In this document: positions 9,067-17,798 of the stretch, piece by piece | Numbering within the stretch: the stretch's first letter is position 1 | Layout: every line of letters begins with the position of its first letter | Source: Deltaproteobacteria bacterium | Lineage (GTDB): Bacteria > Desulfobacterota > Desulfobacteria > Desulfobacterales > Desulfatirhabdiaceae | Assembly: GCA_016219185.1 (NCBI GenBank) | Contig: JACRBZ010000089.1 | Span: forward strand, 1 to 64,000 | DNA length: 64,000 bases | Direction: 5' to 3' | Position numbers and translations under genes: made by a program | The notes under the pieces: generated by a model | Told to the model about the DNA's origin: nothing | What the model saw: only the letters and a program-made list of their open reading frames with translations | The model's database searches: none

Positions 9067-9927
9067 TCACGGGCCGTCATCCCTTTCCCCAAACATATCG
9101 TTCATCAAATCCATCAGGGTTTCCTGTAGTCTCTGGTCATCGGATAAGGGAAGGCAGATGGCGGTGCGGCATGCCTCGATAATGGGTATTCCCCGTCGAA
9201 TCAGGCAACCTGCATAAATCAGGAGACGGGTGCTGGCACCCTCGGTCAGTCCGTGCTCACGTATGTTTCGAATCTTTCCGGCCAAGAGAACCAGTTTCAG
9301 GGCGATGTCCGAATCCAGACCGCTTTCCCGGGACACGATGGCAGCTTCATTTTCGGGGTTCGGATAATGAAATTCCAGGGAGACAAAACGCTGCCGGGTG
9401 CTTTGCTTCAGGTCTTTCAGCACGGACTGGTATCCGGGATTGTATGAGACCACCATCAGAAAATCGGGATGGGCCGGAATGCTTTCCCCTTTTTTATCGA
9501 TATGAAGGGTTCTGCGGCTGTCTGTCAAGGGGTGAATCACAACAGTGGTGTCTTTTCTGGCCTCGACGATTTCATCCAGATAGCAAATGGCACCCGTGCG
9601 GACGGCGCGGGTGAGGGGGCCATCCATCCAGACGGTTGCATCGTTTAAAAGCAGATACCGGCCGATCAGATCCGATGCAAAAAGGTCTTCGTGGCAGGCA
9701 ACGGTTATCAAGGGCCTGCCCAGCCGGTGCGCCATGTATTCCACGAAACGGGTTTTCCCGCAACCGGTCGGCCCTTTTAAAATGACCGGAAGCCTTGCAT
9801 GGCATGCGGCTTCAAATAAGGGGATTTCATTTTCTGATGGTAGATAGTAAGGCGCCTTGGCATCTTTTTCCCCCGTTTGAGGGGTATTTTCGCCAGGGCG
9901 GCTTTCAGCGGACATCTGGAATGTCAT
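9067..9927 (-). CDS. norQ: NorQ/CbbQ-type MoxR AAA+ ATPase
   Basis: A 286-residue AAA+ ATPase of the MoxR class. Walker A is GPTGCGKT (about residue 51), Walker B is CYLDEI (about 115), and the segment VVSYNPGYQ followed by LKQSTRQRF (sensor 1 and arginine-finger region) is characteristic of NorQ/CbbQ. These ATPases form hexamers that act with a NorD/CbbO VWA partner to activate a metalloenzyme. The partner is encoded four genes downstream in the same run. It is the first gene of the operon, facing divergently from the TraB gene. A better-spaced alternative start at residue 5 (MSAESRP) is possible. Confidence 0.85.
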   Translation of the reverse strand: MTFQMSAESRPGENTPQTGEKDAKAPYYLPSENEIPLFEAACHARLPVILKGPTGCGKTRFVEYMAHRLGRPLITVACHEDLFASDLIGRYLLLNDATVWMDGPLTRAVRTGAICYLDEIVEARKDTTVVIHPLTDSRRTLHIDKKGESIPAHPDFLMVVSYNPGYQSVLKDLKQSTRQRFVSLEFHYPNPENEAAIVSRESGLDSDIALKLVLLAGKIRNIREHGLTEGASTRLLIYAGCLIRRGIPIIEACRTAICLPLSDDQRLQETLMDLMNDMFGERDDGP

Positions 9928-10110
9928 AAGGGGATATGCTCCGGAGATTGTTTTCGTCTTGCAAGAAACGATAAAAAATTATATTATTTCAAAAATTTAT
10001 ATTGATAACTGGAAACCAGTGACGCGTCACGGATTTTGCCCGGGTCAATGCCCTCGGGTCAATGAAGGATCAATAAATTTGTCCCATAACTCATAAGGAT
10101 TATATACGGA

Positions 10111-11283
10111 ATGTCTGAATCGAACAATCATAATATGGTTCACCGGCTTTTCCTGGAAGACAGGGAAATCATTTTGATCGGCACGGCCCATGTGTCGCAG
10201 GAAAGCTCGGATCTGGTCGCTGCCGTGATTGAAACTGAAAGGCCGGATACGGTCTGCGTTGAGCTGTGCGCTTCCCGCTATCAGTCCATTCGCCTGAAAG
10301 ATCAGTGGCAGAACATGGATGTCGTGAAGGTCATCAAGGAAAAGAAAACATTTCTGTTGCTGTCGAATCTGATTCTGGCGGCGTTTCAAAAGCGGATTGC
10401 GGCAAAGCTCGACATCGTTCCGGGCGCGGAGATGATTCGCGCCATCGAAGCTGCGGATGCAACGGGTGCAGCCATTCACCTTGCAGACCGTGAGATCCGC
10501 GTGACTCTGTCACGGGCCTGGAAGACCATGACGTTCTGGGAAAAAAACAAGTTGTTGTATCATTTGCTGCTGTCTTTTACCGAAGCAGAGGAAATCAGTC
10601 AGGAAGATATTGAAAAAATGAAAGAGCAGGATGTTCTGGAGGCCCTGATGGCGGATGTGGGAAAAACCCTTCCCATGTTAAAACGTATTCTGATTGAAGA
10701 GCGGGACCAGTATCTGGCGGAAAAAATCCGCACGGCGCCGGGGAGAAAAATCGTGGCTGTGGTTGGGGCGGGGCATGTTGCCGGAATCAAGGCCTGCTGG
10801 AATAAAACCATAGATATTGCTGCGCTGGAGGTGCTCCCACCGGATGGCAGGCTTTCAGCAATCCTGGGATGGGGGATTCCGCTGGCGATCGTTCTCATGA
10901 CGGCTGTCGGATTTTTCATCGGCGGCGCGCATGTTGGAACCAACATGATTACGGGATGGATACTGACAACCGGTATTCTGGCCGGTATTGGCGCTGCTGC
11001 TGCCCTGGCCCATCCCCTGACGATCCTCTCCTCAATGCTGGCAGCTCCCATAACCACGCTTCATCCGCTGATTGCCGCGGGCTGGGTTTCGGGTCTGGTT
11101 GAGGCGTTTTCGCGAAAGCCCAAAGTCCGGGACATTGAAGCCCTGCCGCAGGATATCCTGTCCGTAAAGGGGTTCTGGAGGAACAAGGTAACGCGGATCC
11201 TTCTGGTGGTGGTGTTTACCAACATCGGGGCCTCGATCGGAACATTTGTGGCAGTGCCGCTGATGCTGAGAATGATTCACTAA
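10111..11283 (+). CDS. TraB/PrgY-family membrane protein
   Basis: A 390-residue protein. The N-terminal about 220 residues form the TraB domain, with the family's opening motif EIILIGTAHVSQES, then DTVCVELCASRY and VVGAGHVAGI. The C-terminal third is hydrophobic, with about three to four membrane spans (GWGIPLAIVLMTAVGFFIGG, ILAGIGAAAALAHP, ILLVVVFTNIGASIG). The family includes PrgY, which limits pheromone activity in Enterococcus, and proteins thought to be membrane metalloproteases related to Tiki. The biochemical role in proteobacteria is not established. It is divergent from norQ, and its start is preceded by AAGGA. Confidence 0.8.
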   Translation: MSESNNHNMVHRLFLEDREIILIGTAHVSQESSDLVAAVIETERPDTVCVELCASRYQSIRLKDQWQNMDVVKVIKEKKTFLLLSNLILAAFQKRIAAKLDIVPGAEMIRAIEAADATGAAIHLADREIRVTLSRAWKTMTFWEKNKLLYHLLLSFTEAEEISQEDIEKMKEQDVLEALMADVGKTLPMLKRILIEERDQYLAEKIRTAPGRKIVAVVGAGHVAGIKACWNKTIDIAALEVLPPDGRLSAILGWGIPLAIVLMTAVGFFIGGAHVGTNMITGWILTTGILAGIGAAAALAHPLTILSSMLAAPITTLHPLIAAGWVSGLVEAFSRKPKVRDIEALPQDILSVKGFWRNKVTRILLVVVFTNIGASIGTFVAVPLMLRMIH

Positions 11284-11363
11284 CCCCTTCACGCGCAATC
11301 GCGGTTCAGAAAGCATTTTTCATGGGAAAAAGGAAAAAAACTATTTGAAATGAAGCTTGAAAT

Positions 11364-12104
11364 ATGATCAAATTAACACAAATGGCTGCTGTACGGAAGT
11401 TGTCATTCTTGTCAGACGGTTTCCGGTTATCGGGGACCCTTCATTTACCTGGAATTCATCAACCACCGGTTGTCGTGGGTTCGCACGGCCTGTTAAGCAG
11501 TGGCAGTTCACCCAAACAGATTGAAATGGCCAGGCAATGCAGCGAAAACAGCATGGCTTTTTTTCGGTTCGATCATCGCGGATGCGGCCAAAGTGAGGGC
11601 AGCAAGGCAGATGCCGCTGATTTTAACGGCAGATGCCGGGACCTGCTGAGTGCGATTGGTTTTTTGCGAAATCTTGATGGCTTTAACCCCAGATTGGGAC
11701 TGTTCGGCAGCAGCCTGGGAGGGGCGGTTTGTCTTTCGGTGGCTGCCGCAGCACGCGTCGATGCACTGGTTATCGTTGCCGCACCCCTTGACAGCAACTC
11801 TTTGATTGATTCGGCTCGGGGCGTTGTCCCGGATGGGCTTTCGGCGGATCTGGCGCTTTCTCCCCGGTTTCGGTTCGATCTGTCGGACAACTTGTCTTCC
11901 CTCAGCAATCTCTTGATCTTTCATGGGGAAAACGATTTGGTTGTGCCGGTATCCCATGCCCGGAAATTGTTCGAAAATGCAGGTCATCCCAAAAAACTGG
12001 TGATTCAGGAAAATGGAGACCATGTCATGAGCCTTCCACTTCATCAGAAATCCTTCATCCAGGAATCCCTTTTGTGGTTTTCAACCATTCTGAAGACCGA
12101 ATAG
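11364..12104 (+). CDS. Alpha/beta-hydrolase (serine esterase/lipase-like)
   Basis: A 246-residue alpha/beta-hydrolase with a complete-looking triad. The nucleophile elbow is GSSLGG (about residue 117), the acid is in HGENDLVVP (about 190) and the His is in NGDHVMS (about 219). The oxyanion-side motif VGSHGLLSSG and the FDHRGCGQSEG loop are typical of the YheT/DLH-like esterase branch. There is no signal peptide, so it is probably cytoplasmic. The substrate is unknown. It is followed after 20 bp by the SPFH gene, so the two may be co-transcribed. A start at the internal ATG encoding MAAVRKL cannot be excluded. Confidence 0.8.
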   Translation: MIKLTQMAAVRKLSFLSDGFRLSGTLHLPGIHQPPVVVGSHGLLSSGSSPKQIEMARQCSENSMAFFRFDHRGCGQSEGSKADAADFNGRCRDLLSAIGFLRNLDGFNPRLGLFGSSLGGAVCLSVAAAARVDALVIVAAPLDSNSLIDSARGVVPDGLSADLALSPRFRFDLSDNLSSLSNLLIFHGENDLVVPVSHARKLFENAGHPKKLVIQENGDHVMSLPLHQKSFIQESLLWFSTILKTE

Positions 12105-12124
12105 ATCAGGCCAAAGGAGTCATC

Positions 12125-13066
12125 ATGCCGGAAGAGCTTCCCAGACATTTTTTTACCAGAGCTTTTGTAAAAACCATCCTCCGCCGCTCGCTGGCGCTGG
12201 TAACCCTGGTGGGGCTGTTTTATGGTTTTTCTGCCCTGGTATACGCCACCCGGGCCATATTCAAGGTCAAAATGAATTACGCCGTGGTGCTGGAACGTTT
12301 TGGCGGCCGACGTGAAGCCATCACGGATATTGGCTGGCATGTTCGGCTGCCGTATTTTACCCGCATTGAGCAGGAAGTCTCCCTGATGAATCAGACGCTG
12401 TTTCTGGGCGGCAATCCGGACCCCATGAAAATTATCTCAAAGGAAAGCGTGGCGCTCTGGACGTCGGCCGTGCTGACCTATCGGATTCGGGATCTGAAAA
12501 TATGGGCCATCGAGAATCTGGATCCCCTGAATCTGCTCCAGGGAGATTATGACGGTATCGTCAAGGACATTCTTCAGGCCCATGAGGTCAACCAGCTCAT
12601 CAGCAGCCGTGAAAAAATCAAGGATGATATCTTTGTCGCCTTAAAATCCAGACCGATCAATGAAGGTGGCCCCACGCTCGAAAAAAAATACGGTATTGAA
12701 GTGGTGAGCTTTGTCCTGAAGGAAACCCGCTTTGGCGATAAACTGGTTGAAGCCACGGAAGAAAAGAAACGCAGAGAGCTGATTGCCGAGGCGGATAATT
12801 ATTCGGCCGACCAGGAAGCCAGCCGGATCCGTAAGCTCTATGCCGCGTATCTGGAAAGCATTCAATCCCTGCAGCAGGCCCTTGGCAGACCCGACGGATC
12901 CACGGACATGGCGCTTTTGCAGTTTCTGACCCAGCAGAAATGGGCCACTGCCTATGAAAAAAATGTTGAGGGCCAGAATACCATCGTGATTCAGAAAACC
13001 CAGGATTCTCCGGCAATTACCCTTCCCACTGCTCAGCCCCATCGGAAACCAACTGGAGAGCGGTAA
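12125..13066 (+). CDS. SPFH/band-7 membrane protein coupled to a Lon-type AAA protease
   Basis: A 313-residue protein with an N-terminal transmembrane helix (about residues 18-42) followed by an SPFH/band-7 domain and a helical C-terminus rich in charged residues (the RRELIAEADNYSADQEASR stretch resembles the HflC/prohibitin stalk). The start at 12125 is supported by AAAGGAG 5-8 bp upstream. SPFH proteins assemble into membrane rings that recruit or restrain AAA proteases, as HflKC does for FtsH and prohibitins do for m-AAA proteases. Here the stop codon shares a base with the ATG of a giant AAA/Lon-like gene (TAATG at 13064-13068), which strongly suggests a stoichiometric complex. Confidence 0.85.
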   Translation: MPEELPRHFFTRAFVKTILRRSLALVTLVGLFYGFSALVYATRAIFKVKMNYAVVLERFGGRREAITDIGWHVRLPYFTRIEQEVSLMNQTLFLGGNPDPMKIISKESVALWTSAVLTYRIRDLKIWAIENLDPLNLLQGDYDGIVKDILQAHEVNQLISSREKIKDDIFVALKSRPINEGGPTLEKKYGIEVVSFVLKETRFGDKLVEATEEKKRRELIAEADNYSADQEASRIRKLYAAYLESIQSLQQALGRPDGSTDMALLQFLTQQKWATAYEKNVEGQNTIVIQKTQDSPAITLPTAQPHRKPTGER

Positions 13067-16000
13067 TGGCAAAAAGACTGACAAAAGAGATCAGGTATAT
13101 CAGCCTGCCCGAAAAGCGGATTCAGGAAATCAACCGGCTTGTGGCTTCCTGGCCGTATGAAACCAAGGCGTTCATGCGTTCGCGCCTGAACCAGTACAGT
13201 CCGCCGTCAGACTGGCTGAATACCCTGCTGGAAAATTTTCTGTCTTTCTTTTTTACGGCCCCGGAAAAGCATTTTGTGATTCTGAAAGATCCGGAGATTC
13301 TGACCGACTGGCAGCGCCGTTTTGAAATTTCCGGGAAAACCAATCCCCAGCAGGCCTGGAACAAAATTCTGGAAAAGGAAGTATCGGCCAAGGATTATAC
13401 CTATCTGCTGTCGCTTCTGGATAAGGATCTCAGCGACGTCCATGTTCCCTTGGAGCTGATATCGCTGTTTGATAAAATCTATCGGGCCCATATTCGAAAA
13501 GAATATCTCTCTGATCCGTCCGTTCCCAAGGCACCTTTGATTCTTTTTATCGGTCCGAGTGGCAGCGGCAAGACGTCTACCGTCCGCCAGACCCTCGAGC
13601 AGGTTATTTTTGTCAACGAGGTGCGGCCCGAGGTGGATCTGGAGCAGAAAAAAGAAGAAGTCCTCTCCGGTGAACCCTTCTGGAAAACCATCGACCAGGC
13701 GGACCCAACCCTGGCAGCAGAAATCGCAAGACGGAAAAGAGTGGCTTTTTATAAGTTCTTGGCCAGGGTGCCGGGAATCAGCCGTCTGATGAAAAACCGG
13801 ATCGGTAAAAATCTCTCTCAGCTTGAAGAGCAGGGGGTTCTGGTCGATTATACCATGATCACCCCGAACGACTACCAGACCGCTCTGGCCGGAGAGCCCG
13901 GTAATTATTTCAAGAAAGCGCTGGGTGATCCCCGAAGGACCACGATCCGCCATGTCGAAGAGGCGCACAGTGCATTTGGAAAAACCGAAGGCAAGGACAG
14001 CGGACCCGACCGCCAGCAGAGAACCCTGATCGATACCGCCAATGTCGTGATCGATGAAATCATCAATGGCCGAAGAGACTGCCTGCTGATCGCCACCACG
14101 GATCAGCCCGAGCGTTTTGATCAGACGATTTACCGGCGTTTTGTGGAAAAAGGAAAGATACTGGATCTATCGGATTTCTGGAAAAACCCGGAAAACCTGA
14201 CGGAAGTCGTTCGGCTGGAGCTGTTTCGAAACGATATCGTGGTCACAAATGATCCCGATAACATCTGCCTGTATAACGGCCGGTGTATTTCCCCTTCCCT
14301 GGTGCAATCGGCCGTGGATAGAATCTATGCCATTTTTAAGGAAAGATCCCTTAAAATTACCCCGGCTTATGTTCGAAAGCTGGTTCATTCCATCATTGAA
14401 ATTCAAGGCGGCTTTTCGTCAGCTTTTCTGGAGGATTCGCTGCTGGTGAGAAAAGCCTTTGAAATGGTTGCCAGAAACGCTTTCGGTGATTTGTTCGAAA
14501 AAGTCGTGGACCGAATGGACCGCCACGTGCACTGGGATGAATATGTGGGAAAAATAAAGGACGTGTTTTCCGAAATGGCCAACAATTGCCTCTATTACAA
14601 TGTCAGCGAAGAGAAAGGCGTGGTATTGAACGGCCCGCCGGGAAGCGGCAAAACCTTTCTCATCCGGGCATGGCTCAGCGAAAACAGTGATATCCACGAT
14701 ATCGCCACGAGTGCGTCCGCGCTTCAGGACCCGGGAAATCCGTGGGAAGGTGCTGCTGAGAACCTGGAAAAAGTCTATGACATCGCTAAAATGATTGCGC
14801 CTTCCCTGGTATTTTTTGATGAAGGGGATTCCCTGGCACCCCGGCGCAGTGGTTCCGGCGGTTCTCCTTCCGATAAACTCACCAATAAATTTTTAAATTT
14901 GATCGATGGCGAGGTCCCGCTCAACCGGGTGTTTACGGTTCTGACCACCAACCGGCTCGATATCCTGGACCCGGCCCTGATCCGGTCCAAGCGATTGAAG
15001 GTACAGGAAGTTTCCGGTCATCTGCGGCTAAAGGATATTACGGACATTGTCAGGCAGACATTAAAGAATGTTCCCCTGGCCCCCGATCTTTCGATAGAAG
15101 CCATTGTGGAATCCGCCAAGGGACTCTGCAACACCCCGGCGGATTATTCGGCGTTTGTGGAAAAGGCCCGTTCGCTTCGCAGCACGGAATATGAAGTTTT
15201 GCAGCGGATTCGAGATCTCACCCAAGCTTCGAGTGCGATCCGTGATAAATTCGTGAAATTCAATTTCAAAACCCTGATGGGGATACTTGAAGCCGTGGAT
15301 GCGCCGCAGTCGCTTCGGTCCGCGGTCTATGGGGATCCTGCGGCGTTTTTGTCCCGTTACGTCGACGTGGTCGATCTGCTCAAACCGGTAACAAGCATGG
15401 AAGGCTACCCGCTGATGACTTCCCACCTGAATTCCGCAAGGCAGGAAATCTCCCACAGTCCGGTAAAAATCGGCAAGATGCAGCTCGATGAATTTCTGGA
15501 GGCCGAACTCAGCCAGGAACCCCAGGTGGGATTTATTATCGGCGTGGGTGCAAACGATGTGTCCGGCGTGCTGCTTCCCATTGCCACCAGCCTGACCTAC
15601 AGCCTGTCTGCGGAAAAAGTTCTCGTGACCGGAGCGGTATCATCCGGATCTGCGGCAACTGCGGAGCTCGACATGGCGGTTCAGATGACCCAGCAGTCGG
15701 CTCAGGAAGCCCTGACCATGGTCAAAAACTATCTTCAGGAACTGGACCCCAAGGTCAGCATTCCCAAACTGCTGGGGGAATTTCTGGATCGGTATACCAT
15801 CCATCATCAGCTTCTTTCCGCATCCTACAATGTCGGCGGTCCTTCCGCTGGCTATGCACTGGCGCTGAACACCCTGTCCGCATTGCTTCAGATCCCCATT
15901 TATCATGATTTCGGGATTACCGGAGCACCCTGGACCAAAGGGGTAAAAAAAGGCGAAGTGGGCGGCTCCGTCATCATCGGCGGGCATAAGAAAAAAACCG

Positions 16001-16494
16001 AAAAAGTCCTTCAGTATTTGCGCAGAATGTATATGCCGCTTCAAAATTATAAAGACCTGGAAGATGAGTTTCTGGCGAATTACTGGGAACAGGGAAAAGA
16101 CATTCTGGGGATTTCCAATTTTGGAGAACTGGTTCCGGAAGTCGTCTGCCTGGGTCCGGAATATGAGGCCATACTGAAGGAACTGATTGCCATGCGGATT
16201 GATTTTAAACTCAAAAAATCCAGGGGTAATTCCGCCTATGATGTCCATAAGGATACTATCTTGAAGAACAAGAGAATCCTGAAGGATCAGCTCGAGACTC
16301 AAATCGTGGATCGACTCGAAGCCATTCGAAAGTACCTCAGAAATCCTGTCAGCGATCCCCATCTGTCGCTGGAGGAGATTTTCCTGGAGCAGGGAAAACC
16401 CAGGCTTATCGGCATAGCACCGATTCTGAATTTTCTGAGCAATCAGAAAAAGTGGATAAGTCGCTGGTCCCCCAGGGGGCGAAAACAGGAATAA
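13066..16494 (+). CDS. Giant protein with two AAA+ modules and a C-terminal Lon-type (S16) protease domain
   Basis: 1142 residues. After a helical N-terminus, AAA module 1 has Walker A GPSGSGKT at 162-169, but its Walker B region (RHVEEAH, about 302) is atypical. Module 2 has Walker A GPPGSGKT at about 523-530, Walker B LVFFDEGDS near 585 and an ALIRSKR arginine-finger region. The C-terminal part resembles the Lon proteolytic domain: Ser927 in GGPSAG and Lys975 in IGGHKKK match the Ser-Lys dyad in sequence and spacing (48 residues; 43 in E. coli Lon). There is no Lon N-terminal substrate domain. Coupled by TAATG to the SPFH gene, it is probably a membrane-recruited ATP-dependent protease. It is far larger than Lon (about 780-800 residues) and unlike LonB. 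Confidence 0.8.
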   Translation: MAKRLTKEIRYISLPEKRIQEINRLVASWPYETKAFMRSRLNQYSPPSDWLNTLLENFLSFFFTAPEKHFVILKDPEILTDWQRRFEISGKTNPQQAWNKILEKEVSAKDYTYLLSLLDKDLSDVHVPLELISLFDKIYRAHIRKEYLSDPSVPKAPLILFIGPSGSGKTSTVRQTLEQVIFVNEVRPEVDLEQKKEEVLSGEPFWKTIDQADPTLAAEIARRKRVAFYKFLARVPGISRLMKNRIGKNLSQLEEQGVLVDYTMITPNDYQTALAGEPGNYFKKALGDPRRTTIRHVEEAHSAFGKTEGKDSGPDRQQRTLIDTANVVIDEIINGRRDCLLIATTDQPERFDQTIYRRFVEKGKILDLSDFWKNPENLTEVVRLELFRNDIVVTNDPDNICLYNGRCISPSLVQSAVDRIYAIFKERSLKITPAYVRKLVHSIIEIQGGFSSAFLEDSLLVRKAFEMVARNAFGDLFEKVVDRMDRHVHWDEYVGKIKDVFSEMANNCLYYNVSEEKGVVLNGPPGSGKTFLIRAWLSENSDIHDIATSASALQDPGNPWEGAAENLEKVYDIAKMIAPSLVFFDEGDSLAPRRSGSGGSPSDKLTNKFLNLIDGEVPLNRVFTVLTTNRLDILDPALIRSKRLKVQEVSGHLRLKDITDIVRQTLKNVPLAPDLSIEAIVESAKGLCNTPADYSAFVEKARSLRSTEYEVLQRIRDLTQASSAIRDKFVKFNFKTLMGILEAVDAPQSLRSAVYGDPAAFLSRYVDVVDLLKPVTSMEGYPLMTSHLNSARQEISHSPVKIGKMQLDEFLEAELSQEPQVGFIIGVGANDVSGVLLPIATSLTYSLSAEKVLVTGAVSSGSAATAELDMAVQMTQQSAQEALTMVKNYLQELDPKVSIPKLLGEFLDRYTIHHQLLSASYNVGGPSAGYALALNTLSALLQIPIYHDFGITGAPWTKGVKKGEVGGSVIIGGHKKKTEKVLQYLRRMYMPLQNYKDLEDEFLANYWEQGKDILGISNFGELVPEVVCLGPEYEAILKELIAMRIDFKLKKSRGNSAYDVHKDTILKNKRILKDQLETQIVDRLEAIRKYLRNPVSDPHLSLEEIFLEQGKPRLIGIAPILNFLSNQKKWISRWSPRGRKQE

Positions 16495-16526
16495 GACACA
16501 AACCGAACTCCATCAGCAGGGGGAAG

Positions 16527-17792
16527 ATGCCAAAAAACAATCTGGTTATTTCTTCAGTAGTCTGGCTGGTTTTTTTTGCTGTCGTTTTATCGGCGGGGTG
16601 CGACACGCCCAGGCCCCGTTTCGAGTGTTCCGACGGAATCGGATGCATCGATGTGGCGTCCGGAGAACCCATCAAAATCGGGGTGCTTCAAGCCTTGTCG
16701 GGAAAGGTCGCTCCCCTGGGGTTTGAGCAGGTCCGGGGAATTGACCTTGCCATTGATAAACGGCACGGAAAGATTCTGGATCATTCCATTTTGCTTCAAA
16801 CGGAGGATGCGGGCTGTACCGGGGAAGGCGGTGCCAACGCGGCCCTGAGAGTCATCGCTGATCCGCAGACCGTGGCCATTCTGGGAACAACCTGTTCCGG
16901 CGAAGCTGCCACGGCTTCAAAAGCCATGTCCGATGCCGGACTATCCATGATTTCCGGTAACAACAGCGCGCCTTATCTGACCGCCATTGCCGGCAAGCGC
17001 GCCCCGAACTGGCAGCCGGGTTATTTTCGGACAGCTTCCAATGAGGAAAATTCCGGGAAAGCTGCGGCCAAGTATGCTTTTTACGAACTGGGCGTTCGAA
17101 AAGCGGCCACCATTCATGACGGGGATATCTACACCCGGGGACTGGCAGAGGGATTCGGACAGGCATTTCAGAAGTTTGGGGGGGAAATCGTTTTATCCGC
17201 CTCGGTAAGCAAGGGGGATCAAGAAATGCTGCCGGTTCTGACGGCCGTGATGAATTCCAATGCCCAGCTCTTGTTTTTTCCGCTGTTTCAACCAGAAGGA
17301 AATCGCGTCCTTTTACAAGCCAGAAAAACAGCCGGCTTTGAAAAAATCATCCTGATGAGCGATGGTGCGCTCATAGAAAGCTCCTTTATCGAAGCGGTCA
17401 AAGATGAAGGAAAAGGCATGTATTTTGTCGGGCCTTCCCGTCCCGGCGGCCCGCAAGTCGATGCTCTGGCAAAGGATTACGAGGCGAAATTCAACATTTC
17501 ACCTTCTGCAAGCTATTATCTCAATGCCTTTGATGCTGCGCGTCTGCTGATGGAGGCTATTGAGAAGGTTGCGATAAAGGAGCCCGACGGATCCCTGCAC
17601 ATCGGTCGTCAGGCCCTTCGAAATGCCCTGTATGCGACCAGGGGATTCAAAGGGGTAAGCGGCAGTCTGACCTGCGATGAATTTGGAGATTGTGCCATTC
17701 CCGTCTTCAACATTCTGCGCCTGGATGATCCGGCGGCCGGGCTTGAAGGCTTGCAGTCCAACGTGATGTTTACCTACACCTATGAAAAATAA
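16527..17792 (+). CDS. Leu/Ile/Val-type solute-binding lipoprotein
   Basis: 421 residues. The signal peptide ends in the lipobox LSAGC, and the start at 16527 follows a purine-rich site (AGGGGGAAG); a longer upstream frame would place the signal internally. The mature part is a type I periplasmic-binding fold of the branched-chain amino-acid/amide (Peripla_BP_6) class: IKIGVLQALSGKVAP near the N-terminus, then AILGTTCSGEA and a C-terminal region with SASYYLNAFDAARLL. No permease or ATPase genes accompany it. The next gene, 6 bp downstream, is a hybrid histidine kinase, so it may be a ligand sensor rather than a transporter part. Confidence 0.85.
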   Translation: MPKNNLVISSVVWLVFFAVVLSAGCDTPRPRFECSDGIGCIDVASGEPIKIGVLQALSGKVAPLGFEQVRGIDLAIDKRHGKILDHSILLQTEDAGCTGEGGANAALRVIADPQTVAILGTTCSGEAATASKAMSDAGLSMISGNNSAPYLTAIAGKRAPNWQPGYFRTASNEENSGKAAAKYAFYELGVRKAATIHDGDIYTRGLAEGFGQAFQKFGGEIVLSASVSKGDQEMLPVLTAVMNSNAQLLFFPLFQPEGNRVLLQARKTAGFEKIILMSDGALIESSFIEAVKDEGKGMYFVGPSRPGGPQVDALAKDYEAKFNISPSASYYLNAFDAARLLMEAIEKVAIKEPDGSLHIGRQALRNALYATRGFKGVSGSLTCDEFGDCAIPVFNILRLDDPAAGLEGLQSNVMFTYTYEK

Positions 17793-17798
17793 CTGGAC

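Noticed and set aside
8892..9092. 66-codon minus-strand frame spanning the norQ end and the phosphoesterase start
   Set aside because: It overlaps the phosphoesterase signal peptide in another frame and contains that gene's strong Shine-Dalgarno; no family match.
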